Assembly: GCF_003086695.1 (NCBI RefSeq)
Contig: NZ_CP025999.1
Coordinates: forward strand, 1,591,680 to 1,655,679
DNA from: Stenotrophomonas sp. SAU14A_NAIMI4_8
GTDB taxonomy: Bacteria > Pseudomonadota > Gammaproteobacteria > Xanthomonadales > Xanthomonadaceae
DNA: 64,000 bases
Direction of reading: 5' to 3'
In this document: piece after piece, positions 7,773 through 16,565 of the stretch
Numbering within the stretch: position 1 is the stretch's first letter
How the letters are laid out: every line of letters starts with the position of its first letter
Notes under the pieces: model-generated
What the model was told of the DNA's origin: nothing
Database searches by the model: none
The model's input: only the letters and a program-made list of their open reading frames with translations
Position numbers and translations under genes: made by a program

Positions 7773-8624
7773 TCAGCGCGGCGGCGGGCCCAGCTTCAGT
7801 GACAGATCGATCGCCTGCACATGCTTGGTCAGGCCGCCAATGGAAATGCAGTCGACGCCGTCTTCTGCAATGGCGCGCAGGCCGTCCAGGCCCACGCTGC
7901 CGGATACTTCCAGTGGAATGCGGCCGGCGGTGATGCGCACCGCCTCGCGCCGCAGGTCGGCGCTGAAATCATCCAGCAGGATGCGCTCGCAGCCGGCGTC
8001 CAGCGCCTGTTGCAGCTGCTCCAGGTCTTCCACTTCCACCACCAGCGGCAACTGCGGCCACTGCTGGCGTGCAGCAGCCACCGCAGCCGGCAGCGAGCCG
8101 GCGGCGCGGATGTGGTTTTCCTTCAGCATCACTGTGTCGTACAGGCCGAAGCGGTGGTTGTCGCCGCCACCGCAGCGCACTGCGTATTTCTGCGCCAGGC
8201 GCAGGCCGGGCAGGGTCTTGCGGGTGTCCAGGATGCGCGTGCCGGTTCCGGCCACGGCCGCCACATGGCGCGCGGTGGTGGTGGCGGTGCCGGACAGGGT
8301 CTGCAGGAAATTCAGCGAGGTGCGCTCGGCGCTGACCAGGCTGCGGCTGCGGCCCTGCAGCAGGGCCAGGACCGTGCCGGCCTTGACCACCGCGCCTTCG
8401 TCCACCTGCCAGTCGATGCGGACCTGCGGATCGAGCGCGCGATGGGTGGCGTCGAACCACGGCCGGCCGCAGATCACCGCATCCTGCTTGCACAGCAGGT
8501 AGGCGCTGTCCGGTTGGTCAGGCAGCAGGGCGGCGGTGACGTCACCGCTGCCCAGGTCCTCGGCCAATGCGCGGGCGACATCGGCCGCGACCTGGGCCGC
8601 ATCCGGCGCCGGCAGGGTACTCAT
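7773..8624 (-). CDS. nadC: nicotinate-nucleotide pyrophosphorylase (carboxylating)
   Basis: NadC (quinolinate phosphoribosyltransferase) converts quinolinate and PRPP to nicotinate mononucleotide, CO2 and PPi in NAD synthesis. It is 283 aa, the usual length. Family residues are present: AERTSLNFLQ (E100, R101), ILDTRKTLPGLR (T134, R135, K136), GGDNHRFGL (H157, R158) and MLKENHI (K168, E169, H171). Its start overlaps the stop of the Trm112-like gene (ATGA), so the two are probably cotranscribed. No nadA or nadB is nearby. Confidence 0.96.
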   Translation of the reverse strand: MSTLPAPDAAQVAADVARALAEDLGSGDVTAALLPDQPDSAYLLCKQDAVICGRPWFDATHRALDPQVRIDWQVDEGAVVKAGTVLALLQGRSRSLVSAERTSLNFLQTLSGTATTTARHVAAVAGTGTRILDTRKTLPGLRLAQKYAVRCGGGDNHRFGLYDTVMLKENHIRAAGSLPAAVAAARQQWPQLPLVVEVEDLEQLQQALDAGCERILLDDFSADLRREAVRITAGRIPLEVSGSVGLDGLRAIAEDGVDCISIGGLTKHVQAIDLSLKLGPPPR

Positions 8625-8890
8625 GCGGCGGGGAAGTCGGCGATCTGCGCGGTCGGGATGGCCTCTTCGGCCAGCAGTACCGGAATGCCGTCGTCTACCC
8701 GGAACACCTGCTTGCGGTCGCGGGTCACCAGGGCCTCGCGCAGCGGCTGGGCCAGCGGATTGCCATCGGCCTTGTTCACCGCACCGGCGGAAATGGCCTT
8801 GTTGAGGGCTTCCAGGCCCTTGCCATCCAGCAGGGACAGGGGCTGGCGGGTATCGGGCGACACCAGCAGGTCAAGCAGCTTGCGATCCAT
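8621..8890 (-). CDS. Trm112-like (YcaR/UPF0434) small protein
   Basis: This 89-aa protein begins MDRKLLDLLVSPDTRQPL and ends with VTRDRKQVFRVDDGIPVLL, the Trm112/YcaR pattern. Typical members keep Cys pairs for zinc; none is present here (SPDTRQPL instead of CPxCKG), so it would be zinc-free. The role is unknown in bacteria; eukaryotic Trm112 activates methyltransferases. It precedes nadC and is divergent from purE. Confidence 0.85.
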   Translation of the reverse strand: MDRKLLDLLVSPDTRQPLSLLDGKGLEALNKAISAGAVNKADGNPLAQPLREALVTRDRKQVFRVDDGIPVLLAEEAIPTAQIADFPAA

Positions 8891-8948
8891 GGTTCTTCGT
8901 CTTGCGTGGAAGACGGCTAGAATACGTCTTTAAGGTAGGTGACGGCCA

Positions 8949-9452
8949 ATGACCCCCAACCCGATCGCGCCGCTCGTCGGCATCGTCATGGGTTCCCGCT
9001 CCGATTGGGAAACCATGCAGCACGCGGCCCAGAAGCTTGAAGCCCTGGGTGTTCCGTTCGAAGTGAAGGTGGTTTCGGCCCACCGCACGCCGGACGTGTT
9101 GTTCAGCTATGCCGAAGAAGCCGGCCCGCGCGGCCTGCGCGCCATCATCGCCGGTGCCGGCGGTGCCGCCCACCTGCCGGGCATGATCGCGGCCAAGACC
9201 GCAGTGCCGGTGCTGGGCGTGCCGGTGCAGTCCAAGGCCTTGAACGGCATGGATTCGCTGCTGTCGATCGTGCAGATGCCGGCCGGCATTCCGGTGGCCA
9301 CCTTCGCCATCGGCAATGCGGGCGCCTCCAATGCCGCTCTGTTCGCCGCGGCCATGCTGGCCAGCGACCAGCCGGCCATCGGCCAGGCGCTGGAGGCGTT
9401 CCGCACCCGCCAGACCGAAGACGTGATGGCCCACGACGACCCGCGCCAATGA
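8949..9452 (+). CDS. purE: N5-carboxyaminoimidazole ribonucleotide mutase
   Basis: Class I PurE converts N5-CAIR to CAIR in purine synthesis. It is 167 aa. The active-site motifs MGSRSDW (S16, S18, D19) and SAHRTP (H45, R46) are intact, with His at the same number as the E. coli catalytic His45. The [12 protein letters not shown] loop and [13 protein letters not shown] helix are also typical. It overlaps purK by 4 bases. A TAGAAT (8918-8923) in the 58-base divergent gap is a possible -10 element. Confidence 0.97.
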   Translation: MTPNPIAPLVGIVMGSRSDWETMQHAAQKLEALGVPFEVKVVSAHRTPDVLFSYAEEAGPRGLRAIIAGAGGAAHLPGMIAAKTAVPVLGVPVQSKALNGMDSLLSIVQMPAGIPVATFAIGNAGASNAALFAAAMLASDQPAIGQALEAFRTRQTEDVMAHDDPRQ

Positions 9453-10597
9453 ACCTGACCGTCGGCATCCTGGGCGGCGGCCAGCTCGCCCGCATGATGG
9501 TCCTGGCCGGTGCGCCGCTGGGCCTGCGCTTTGAACTGTTCGATCCGGCGGCCGACGCCTGCAGTGGGCCGTTGGCGCCGCTCACCGTCGCCGCCTTCGA
9601 CGACCGCCAGGCGCTGGCGGATTTCGCCGCCAAGGTGGACGTGGTCACCTTCGACTTCGAGAACGTGCCGGCCGACAGCGCGGAGTTCCTCGCCGACCGC
9701 GTGCCGGTCTACCCGCCGCCGGCCGCGCTGGCGGTGGCCCAGGACCGGCTGAGCGAGAAGACCCTGTTCCAGCAGCTGGGCATTCCGCTGCCGGCTTTTG
9801 CCGATATCCGCAGCCGTGACGAGCTGGCCGCGAAGGCCGCCGAGTTCGGTCTGCCGTGCATCCTCAAGACCCGCCGCCTGGGCTACGACGGCAAGGGTCA
9901 GTTCCGCCTGCGCAGCGCGGCCGACATCGACGCCGCTTGGGACGCGCTGGGCGCGCAGGTCGAGCGCACCGGACTGATCCTGGAAGGCTTCGTTGCCTTC
10001 CAGCGCGAAGTGAGCGTGGTGGCCGTGCGTGGCCGCGATGGCAGCTTCCAGGCCTGGCCGGTCACCGGCAACTGGCATGTCGATGGCGTGCTGTCGGCCA
10101 GCGTGGCCCCGGCCGTGCTGTCCGCAGCCGAGCACGAAGCTGCCATTGGCTACGCGCGCCGCGTGGCCGACCACCTGCAGTATGTGGGCGTGTTCGCGCT
10201 GGAACTGTTCTGCCGCGATGGCGAACTGCTGGCCAACGAGATGGCGCCGCGCGTGCACAATTCCGGGCACTGGACCATCGAAGGCAGCGAGACCTCGCAG
10301 TTCGAGAACCACCTGCGCGCCGTGCTGGGCCTGCCGCTGGGCAGCACCCGCATGCTCGGCCATGCCTGCATGCTGAACTGGCTGGGCGCCATGCCCGATC
10401 CGGCACCGGTGCTGGGCCAGGCCAGCGGCCATTGGCACGATTACGGCAAGCAGCCGCGTGATGGCCGCAAGGTGGGCCATGCCACGCTGCGCGACGACCA
10501 GGCCGATGCCCTGGCCGATGCCCTGGAGCAGGTCGGGCTGGAACTGGACCGCCAGGCGCAGGTCGCCCCGGCGGTACACGCGCTGCGCAACCGCTGA
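9449..10597 (+). CDS. purK: 5-(carboxyamino)imidazole ribonucleotide synthase
   Basis: This ATP-grasp enzyme forms N5-CAIR from AIR, bicarbonate and ATP and feeds the upstream PurE. It is 382 aa. It opens with [15 protein letters not shown] (dinucleotide-like pre-ATP-grasp domain). The ATP-grasp core includes [32 protein letters not shown] and [24 protein letters not shown]. Start overlaps the purE stop, consistent with a purEK operon. Confidence 0.97.
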   Translation: MNLTVGILGGGQLARMMVLAGAPLGLRFELFDPAADACSGPLAPLTVAAFDDRQALADFAAKVDVVTFDFENVPADSAEFLADRVPVYPPPAALAVAQDRLSEKTLFQQLGIPLPAFADIRSRDELAAKAAEFGLPCILKTRRLGYDGKGQFRLRSAADIDAAWDALGAQVERTGLILEGFVAFQREVSVVAVRGRDGSFQAWPVTGNWHVDGVLSASVAPAVLSAAEHEAAIGYARRVADHLQYVGVFALELFCRDGELLANEMAPRVHNSGHWTIEGSETSQFENHLRAVLGLPLGSTRMLGHACMLNWLGAMPDPAPVLGQASGHWHDYGKQPRDGRKVGHATLRDDQADALADALEQVGLELDRQAQVAPAVHALRNR

Positions 10598-10694
10598 GGC
10601 GGGCGCAACGCTGCAACATTGTGGCGCGCCGGTGTACGCATCGGCGCAGCCCCTGCGGTGGTAGCGTGGGGCTCCTTTCCCCGGAGTCACCGCC

Positions 10695-11036
10695 ATGCTC
10701 GACTGGAACGCTTACCGCAAGGAACTGAAGGGCCGCATCGGCGAGATCGGCAAGCTCTCGCCCGACACCCTGAAGGGCTACGCGACGCTGGCCAATGCCG
10801 GCGCGCAGACCAACCACCTGGATGCGAAGACCCGCGAACTGATCGCGCTGGCAGTGGCGGTCACCACCCGCTGCGACGGCTGCATCACCGTGCACGTGGA
10901 TGCGGCGCTGAAGCAGGGCGCCAGCCGCGAAGAGATTGCCGAGGCGCTGGGTGTGGCGGTGTCGCTCAATGCCGGCGCCGCGCTGGTCTATTCGGCGCGG
11001 GTGATGGATGCAGTGGCCGCGCACGAGAACGCGTGA
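10695..11036 (+). CDS. carboxymuconolactone decarboxylase / AhpD-like protein
   Basis: This 113-aa all-helical protein of the CMD family has the redox pattern C60-D-G-C63-I-T-V-H67, the CxxCxxxH signature of AhpD-like peroxidase partners rather than true decarboxylases. A thiol redox role is therefore likely but the partner is unknown. GGAG lies 8 bases before the ATG. The neighbours are a superoxide dismutase (convergent) and a glutaredoxin, which fits an oxidative-stress setting without proving it. Confidence 0.85.
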   Translation: MLDWNAYRKELKGRIGEIGKLSPDTLKGYATLANAGAQTNHLDAKTRELIALAVAVTTRCDGCITVHVDAALKQGASREEIAEALGVAVSLNAGAALVYSARVMDAVAAHENA

Positions 11037-11058
11037 GGCACGGCAGCGCCGGGGTGAA

Positions 11059-11081
11059 GTAGCGCCGGGCCATGCCCGGCG
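11059..11081. repeat. SMAG/REP palindrome between convergent genes
   Basis: GTAG followed by CGCCGGGC-CAT-GCCCGGCG. It sits in the 52-base gap between the 3' ends of the AhpD-like gene and sodB, and its inverted copy is at 4710-4732. It probably folds into a hairpin in both transcripts. Confidence 0.8.
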
Positions 11082-11088
11082 GTCCGTC

Positions 11089-11667
11089 TCAGCGCAGCTG
11101 GCTTTCGGCGAATTCCCAGTTCACCAGCTGCCAGAACCCGTCCAGATAGCGCGCGCGCTCGTTCTGGTAGTCGGTGTAGTAGGCGTGTTCCCACAGGTCG
11201 CAGCACAGCAGTGGCGTGCTGTCGCCGGTCAGGGGCGTGCCGCCATTGCGGGTGACCTGGATGCCCAGTTGCCCGCCAGGGTGCTGCACCAGCCAGGCCC
11301 AGCCCGAGCCGAACAGGCCCAGCGCAGCGCGGTTGAATTCCTCGCGCAGGCGCTGCGCATCGCCAAACTGGCGCTTCACCAGTTCGCCCAGGCGCCCCTG
11401 CGGTTCGCCGCCGCCGCGCGGGCGCAGGCATTGCCAGTAGAAGCCGTGGTTCCAGGCCTGGGCGGCGGCATCGAACAGCGCGCCCTGGGTCTGGCGCACG
11501 ATGTCTTCCAGCGTGGCCTCTTCCCATTCGGTGCCGGCAATGGCGGTGTTCACCGCGTCCACGTAGGCGCGATGGTGGCGGCCGTGGTGCAGCTCCACGG
11601 TGGTGGCCGACAGGTGCGGCTGCAGGGAGCCGGGAAGGTAGGGCAGGGCAGGCAGTTCGACAGACAT
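11089..11667 (-). CDS. sodB: superoxide dismutase, Fe type
   Basis: The protein dismutates superoxide in the cytoplasm. It is 192 aa from the ATG at 11667 (MSVELPALPY); an in-frame start at 11718 adds unrelated residues. Metal ligands are H27, H74, D157 and H161 (DLWEHAYYTDY), with gateway residues H31 and Y35. Q70 in AAAQAWNH is the glutamine position typical of iron rather than manganese enzymes. The Tyr usually next to the first ligand is replaced by His (ELHHGRHH). Iron specificity is inferred from sequence. Confidence 0.94.
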   Translation of the reverse strand: MSVELPALPYLPGSLQPHLSATTVELHHGRHHRAYVDAVNTAIAGTEWEEATLEDIVRQTQGALFDAAAQAWNHGFYWQCLRPRGGGEPQGRLGELVKRQFGDAQRLREEFNRAALGLFGSGWAWLVQHPGGQLGIQVTRNGGTPLTGDSTPLLCCDLWEHAYYTDYQNERARYLDGFWQLVNWEFAESQLR

Positions 11668-11786
11668 GGACAGGTTCGTGGCCAGGGAGCGGTGGCAGCC
11701 GGTACCATCGGCATACAATGGCGGCTACCGTGGGCAGTCTAGCCGACCACCGCGGTCGGTTTGTCCGGCGAAGCAAGGAGTGAGGT

Positions 11787-12107
11787 GTGGCGGTAATGCA
11801 GCAAATCCAGGCCGAGGTGGATCGTTACCCGCTCGTGCTGTTCATGAAAGGCACCCCGCAATACCCGATGTGCGGCTTCTCCAGCCGCGCCGTGCAGGCG
11901 TTGATGGCCGCAGGCGCGGTGTCGCTGCGCACGGTCAACGTGCTCGAAGAGCCGGAGATCCGCGCCAACCTGCCGCGCTTCTCCAACCTGCCCACCTTCC
12001 CGCAGTTGTTCATCAACGGCGAGCTGATCGGCGGCTGCGACATCATCATGGAACTGTTCGAGGCCGGCGAGCTCAAGCGCATCGTCGAAGAGGCCACCCA
12101 GGGATGA
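11787..12107 (+). CDS. grxD: monothiol glutaredoxin (Grx4 type)
   Basis: This 106-aa protein has the CGFS active site (PMC29GFSSRA) and the glutathione-binding LPTFPQLFINGELIGGCDI. CGFS glutaredoxins bind and transfer 2Fe-2S clusters. It starts with GTG at 11787, chosen because AAGGAG lies 6 bases upstream; the in-frame ATG three codons later is spaced too far. The stop overlaps the ATG of the SDR-like gene. Confidence 0.95.
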   Translation: MAVMQQIQAEVDRYPLVLFMKGTPQYPMCGFSSRAVQALMAAGAVSLRTVNVLEEPEIRANLPRFSNLPTFPQLFINGELIGGCDIIMELFEAGELKRIVEEATQG

Positions 12108-12877
12108 GTGCCTGGCCGTCGACGTCGACCGATACGGCGCTCGATGGCCGTCCCCTGCGGGACCGCGTGGTGCTGGTGGCCGGCGCCGGCGGAGGGCTGG
12201 GCAGTGCCGCCGCAGTCGCTGCCGCCCGGGCCGGTGCAACGGTGGTGCTGCTGGGGCGCAAGCCGCGCCGACTGGACCGGGTCTATGCCCAGGTGCAGGC
12301 CGTGGGCCCCGAGCCGCTGCTGTATCCGCTGGATCTGGAAGGCGCCAGTCCCGACGACTACGCCGATCTGGCCCAGGCCATCGGCCGCGAGCTGGGCCGC
12401 CTGGACGGGCTGCTGGTCTGCGCCGCGCATTTCCCCGGCCTGACCCCGTTTGAACTGGCCGATCCGGCCAGCTTCGCACGCGCCGTGCATGTCACCCTGA
12501 CCGCGCCGGCTTGGCTGGCCCAGGCCTGCCTGCCCCTGCTGCGCCAGCGCGAGGATGCCGCCCTGGTGTTCGCCGTGGACGCGCCCGAGCGGGTGGGGCA
12601 GGCCTACTGGGGTGGTTATGGCGTTGCCCAGCATGGGCTGCGCGGCCTGATCGCCAGCCTGCACGATGAACTGGCCAGCGGCCCGGTGCGGGTGTCGGGG
12701 CTGTACCCCGGCCCGCTGCGCACGGCGCTGCGCGCCCGCGCCTACTCGATCGACGAGGACGCGACCGCGGTGGGCCCGGAAACGGCGGCCGAGGCCGCTG
12801 TTGCGCTGCTGTCCGCCGCCGGCCACCCTTGGCGGGGCCAGGTGCTTGACGCCCGCGCGGACACAGTGTCCTGTTAA
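12104..12877 (+). CDS. SDR-family oxidoreductase with degenerate active site (YciK-like)
   Basis: This 257-aa protein has a Rossmann fold of the short-chain dehydrogenase/reductase family, closest in look to YciK. The cofactor loop is LVAGAGGGLGS (residues 24-34). Tyr172 is at the catalytic position, but the partner lysine is Gln (Y172-GVA-Q176), the serine position is Asp159, and the NNAG motif is CAAH. The catalytic tetrad is therefore mostly lost and ordinary dehydrogenase activity is doubtful. The start overlaps the grxD stop, implying coupled translation. Confidence 0.85.
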   Translation: MSAWPSTSTDTALDGRPLRDRVVLVAGAGGGLGSAAAVAAARAGATVVLLGRKPRRLDRVYAQVQAVGPEPLLYPLDLEGASPDDYADLAQAIGRELGRLDGLLVCAAHFPGLTPFELADPASFARAVHVTLTAPAWLAQACLPLLRQREDAALVFAVDAPERVGQAYWGGYGVAQHGLRGLIASLHDELASGPVRVSGLYPGPLRTALRARAYSIDEDATAVGPETAAEAAVALLSAAGHPWRGQVLDARADTVSC

Positions 12878-13106
12878 GCGCTCGATAGCCCGGAATGAAG
12901 ATTCCGTCACGATAGCGTTGCGATCCGGTGCCGTTTGTCGCACAACCGTCACATTGATGGGATAGCGTGTTAATCTAGTGTTAACCGTTGCGGCAGCTGC
13001 CGTTCACGGTAGGGAACCCCAGATAAATCTCCGAGCAGCCACCCGCAAGGCTGTTTGGATGCGCTTTTTTTCCGCCATCGCCAACTCGCATCGAGGCTAC
13101 CGAAAA

Positions 13107-16100
13107 ATGACCCACCCACTCCGGATGTCCAAGCTCACCCTTGGTCTCGTGGCTGCACTTGCCGCCGCCCCCGCCTTCGCCCAGAGCACCTCTGCCGGTG
13201 TCGGCGGCCAGGTCGTGTCCCGCAGCGGCCAGCCCGTTGCCGGCGCTGAAGTCACCATCACCCACAGTGAGTCGGGCACCGTCTCGCGTGCGACCACCGA
13301 CGCGGCCGGTCGCTACAACGCGCGCGGCCTGCGCGTGGGCGGTCCGTACACCATCACCATCACCAAGCCGGGTGAAGGCACCAAGACCGAAGATGGCGTC
13401 TACCTGGGCGTGAACCAGACCGGCACCATCAACGCCACCCTGGCCGGTGACCTGGCCGGCGCGACCAACCTGGACACCGTGCAGGTCACCGCTGTCGGCG
13501 GCGGCTCGGAAGTGTTCAGCGCCACCAAGATGGGCTCGGGCACCAACCTCAGCCAGCAGCAGATCGAAGTTGCGCCGTCCATCGGCGGCAACATCCAGGA
13601 TCTGATGCGTCTGGATCCGCGCGTCACCTTCATTGATCGCGCCTCGGGCTCGATCTCGGCCGGTGGCCAGAACCCGCGCTACAACTCGGTGAACATCGAC
13701 GGCGTGTCGGCCAGCGACACCTTCGGCCTGGAAGGCAACAACATGCCGACCCGCCGCCAGCCGGTCGCCATGGAAGCCATCGAAGCGCTGGACATCAACC
13801 TGTCCAACTACGACGTCAGCATCGCTGCCGCCGCCGGTGCCACCGTCAACGCGGTCACTAAGTCCGGTACCAATGAATTCCACGGTTCGGTCTACGGCAC
13901 CTACCGTGACGGCGACTGGTTCGGTGACAACCCGGAAGGCCAGCCCTTCAACGGTTTCACCAAGGAAAAGACCTACGGCATGACCCTGGGCGGCCCGATC
14001 GTCAAGGACAAGCTGTTCTTCTTCGCCAACTACGAAAAGTTCGAACAGGCCGCACCGGGTGCTGACCTGTCGACCACGCCGCTGGGCAAGGCCAATGGCC
14101 AGTTCACCCTGGCTGACGTGACCCGTGCGCAGGAAATTGCCCAGGGCTACGGCATCGACGCCGGTGGCCTGGAAAGCAATGGCGACACGAACATGGAAGA
14201 GTACGCGCTGAAGCTGGACTGGAACATCAGCGACAACCACCGTGCCAGCGTGCGCTACAGCAAGATCGACCAGAGCAAGCTGCGCATCAACGGCATGACC
14301 ACCAGCTCGGCTTCGCTGAACTCGTACTGGTACCAGCACAACAAGACCAACGAGAGCTACGTTGCCCAGGTCTTCAGCGACTGGACCGACAACTTCTCGA
14401 CCGAACTGAAGGCTTCGTACCGCGAGTACTCGGCCATCCGTGCCGTCAACACCAACGCGCCCAGCATCCGCATCTACTTCGGCGGCACCCAGGCTGCGCC
14501 GTCGGGTGACTCGCTGTACCTGGGTACCGAAGTCAACTCGCAGGACAACATCCTCGAGACCAAGGCGTGGAACTACTACGCCGCCGGCACCCTGACCCTG
14601 GGTGACCACGACGTCAAGTTCGGTGCCTCCTACGACACCAACGACATCTACAACTACTACGGCGCCAACTCGTGGGGCACCTATACCTTCTATGGCCTGA
14701 ACAACTTCGCCAACGGTATCTGGAGCACCTACGACTACGCTCCGGAGCGCAGCGCCGGTTCGATCGCCGCTGACTACAAGTACAGCAACCTGGCCCTGTT
14801 CGTGCAGGACACCTGGTACGTCAACAGCAACCTGACCCTGACCCTGGGTCTGCGCGCTGACCGTCCGGACACCAGCCCGGCCCCGGCCTACAACGCACCG
14901 GCCTCGACCTTCTTCGGTTACAACAACAGCAAGGTCCTGAACAACAAGTTCCTGGTCCAGCCGCGCTTCGGTTTCAACTACACCTTCGACACCGAGCGCC
15001 CGACCCAGCTGCGCGGCGGCGTGGGCCTGTTCCAGGGTGATTCCCCGCAGGTGTGGTTGAGCAACAGCTACTCGGCGACCGGTTTCAACACCAGCGTCTA
15101 CAACCGCACCGTTTACGATCCGACCCTGGTCTTCAGCCCGGACAAGGACAGCCAGCCGGTTCCGGCAGGCGCAGGTTCGGCCGTGCAGAACGTCAACTTC
15201 GTCGGCAATGACTTCCGCATGCCGTCGACCTACAAGGCCAACCTGGCCTTCGACCACGAAACCCCGTGGTACGGCATCGTGGCTTCGGCCGAACTGCTGG
15301 TCACCAAGGTCAAGGACGGCCTGTACTACCAGAACCTGAACCTGGGTCCGGTGCAGTACCAGGGTCCGGATGGTCGTGACATGTTCTACAGCGCCAGCAA
15401 GAACGGCGCCTGGACCTCGGGCGACGCCCGTTTTGGCCGCAACCGTGCCAACTACAACAACGTCTACCTGATCACCAACACCGACAAGGGCCGCACGTCG
15501 CAGTTCACCGCGTCGCTGAGCAAGCCGTGGTCGGAAACCAGTGACTGGTCCTGGAACATCGGCTACACCTACACCGATGCGACCGAAGTCGGCTCGCTGA
15601 CCAGCTCCACCGCCAGCTCGGGTTGGAACTACCAGTACGCCTTCGACGCCAACACCGAAATCGAGAACACCTCGCGCTACCAGATCCGTGACCGCCTGTC
15701 GGGTTCGCTGAACTGGAAGCACAAGTTCTTCGGCGATTACGAAACCAAGGTCGGCCTGGTGTACGAAGGCCGTAGCGGTCGTCCGTACAGCTACGTCTTC
15801 GTCAACGATGCCAACGGCGACGGCCGCAGCGCCAACGACCTGTTCTACGTGCCGAAGGGCCCGGGCGACGTGCTGTTCGGTACGCTGGCAGCCAATGGCC
15901 AGTTCACCGCCGATGCGGCCATGGAAAAGAACTTCTTCGCATGGCTGGCCGCCAACCCGGATCTGGCCAAGTACGCCGGCACCACGCCGGGTGCCAACCA
16001 GTTCCGTACCGGCTGGATCAACACCTTCGACCTGCGCATCAGCCAGCAGCTGCCGGGCTTCATGAAGGGCCACAAGTCCGAGATCTGGCTGGACGTGCAG

Positions 16101-16319
16101 AACATCGGCAACATGCTGAACAAGAAGTGGGGCAACATCTACGACTACGGCTTCTTCGCCGACAGCCGTGTGGCCACCCTGCAGGGCATGTACCAGGGCA
16201 AGTACGTGTACAACTACCGCGGCGCGGACACCCCGACCGTGGCCAACGCAGACGCAGACGGCTTCGACGTCGGTGTCTCGCAGTGGTCGCTGCAGCTGGG
16301 CTTCCGCTACCAGTTCTGA
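13107..16319 (+). CDS. TonB-dependent receptor with carboxypeptidase-like N-domain (Oar-like)
   Basis: This outer-membrane receptor is 1070 aa from the ATG at 13107 (MTHPLRMSKLTL). A signal peptide ends at AFAQ. A carboxypeptidase-regulatory-like domain (about residues 30-115: GVGGQVVSRSGQPVAGAEVTI) precedes a plug (about 120-250) and a beta-barrel ending in aromatic F (SLQLGFRYQF). The architecture matches Oar-type receptors. The substrate is not predictable from sequence. The start is a choice among ATG 13107, ATG 13125 and earlier ones; the signal peptide fits the first two. The 229 bases upstream hold no gene. A terminator follows. Confidence 0.93.
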   Translation: MTHPLRMSKLTLGLVAALAAAPAFAQSTSAGVGGQVVSRSGQPVAGAEVTITHSESGTVSRATTDAAGRYNARGLRVGGPYTITITKPGEGTKTEDGVYLGVNQTGTINATLAGDLAGATNLDTVQVTAVGGGSEVFSATKMGSGTNLSQQQIEVAPSIGGNIQDLMRLDPRVTFIDRASGSISAGGQNPRYNSVNIDGVSASDTFGLEGNNMPTRRQPVAMEAIEALDINLSNYDVSIAAAAGATVNAVTKSGTNEFHGSVYGTYRDGDWFGDNPEGQPFNGFTKEKTYGMTLGGPIVKDKLFFFANYEKFEQAAPGADLSTTPLGKANGQFTLADVTRAQEIAQGYGIDAGGLESNGDTNMEEYALKLDWNISDNHRASVRYSKIDQSKLRINGMTTSSASLNSYWYQHNKTNESYVAQVFSDWTDNFSTELKASYREYSAIRAVNTNAPSIRIYFGGTQAAPSGDSLYLGTEVNSQDNILETKAWNYYAAGTLTLGDHDVKFGASYDTNDIYNYYGANSWGTYTFYGLNNFANGIWSTYDYAPERSAGSIAADYKYSNLALFVQDTWYVNSNLTLTLGLRADRPDTSPAPAYNAPASTFFGYNNSKVLNNKFLVQPRFGFNYTFDTERPTQLRGGVGLFQGDSPQVWLSNSYSATGFNTSVYNRTVYDPTLVFSPDKDSQPVPAGAGSAVQNVNFVGNDFRMPSTYKANLAFDHETPWYGIVASAELLVTKVKDGLYYQNLNLGPVQYQGPDGRDMFYSASKNGAWTSGDARFGRNRANYNNVYLITNTDKGRTSQFTASLSKPWSETSDWSWNIGYTYTDATEVGSLTSSTASSGWNYQYAFDANTEIENTSRYQIRDRLSGSLNWKHKFFGDYETKVGLVYEGRSGRPYSYVFVNDANGDGRSANDLFYVPKGPGDVLFGTLAANGQFTADAAMEKNFFAWLAANPDLAKYAGTTPGANQFRTGWINTFDLRISQQLPGFMKGHKSEIWLDVQNIGNMLNKKWGNIYDYGFFADSRVATLQGMYQGKYVYNYRGADTPTVANADADGFDVGVSQWSLQLGFRYQF

Positions 16320-16341
16320 TGAACTGACGTAGTTGCTGCAC

Positions 16342-16376
16342 ACGGAAACGGCCGGGGAAACCCGGCCGTTTTCCGT
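16342..16376 (+). terminator. intrinsic terminator after the TonB-dependent receptor
   Basis: A long GC stem (ACGGAAACGGCCGGG with one bulge against CCCGGCCGTTTTCCGT) encloses a GAAA loop, starting 22 bases after the stop codon. Confidence 0.8.
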
Positions 16377-16390
16377 TCAGGCGAAAGTGC

Positions 16391-16419
16391 TTGCGGGGCG
16401 TTTGGCTTCGGCGTAGCAT
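16391..16419 (+). promoter_or_regulatory. candidate promoter upstream of ppnN
   Basis: TTGCGG (16391-16396) and TAGCAT (16414-16419) are separated by 17 bases, between the receptor terminator and a second terminator-like hairpin. Transcription would begin near 16426. Confidence 0.45.
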
Positions 16420-16425
16420 CCAGAC

Positions 16426-16521
16426 ACGTGCGCGGCGCCCTCGCCGCAACGGCGGTCCCAGCAACGGCGAACGCGGTCAGCACGCATCCAACGGTCGGGT
16501 TTCCCGGCCGTTTTGCTTTTT
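16426..16521 (+). ncRNA. possible 96-nt small RNA or attenuated ppnN leader
   Basis: The region runs from the predicted start after the promoter above to a hairpin with a U-tract. The 3' hairpin AACGGTCGGG-TTT-CCCGGCCGTT (16490-16512) is followed by TTGCTTTTT, an intrinsic terminator in form. The interval has no convincing reading frame. It may be an independent small RNA or the attenuated leader of ppnN, which starts 44 bases further on. I do not recognise the RNA family. Confidence 0.35.
16490..16521 (+). terminator. terminator-like hairpin in the ppnN leader
   Basis: The 10-base stem contains one G-U pair, has a TTT loop and is followed by a T-rich run. The right arm is identical to that of the terminator at 16342-16376. 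Confidence 0.65.
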
Positions 16522-16565
16522 AAGGGGGCGGCAGTACAGTCGGAAACCTTGAAGGAAGCGAAAAG

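Noticed and set aside
12981..16343. 1120-codon open frame antisense to the TonB-dependent receptor
   Set aside because: It mirrors the receptor codon pattern, has Val/Gly/Asp-rich sequence without domains, and the sense frame is a clear receptor.
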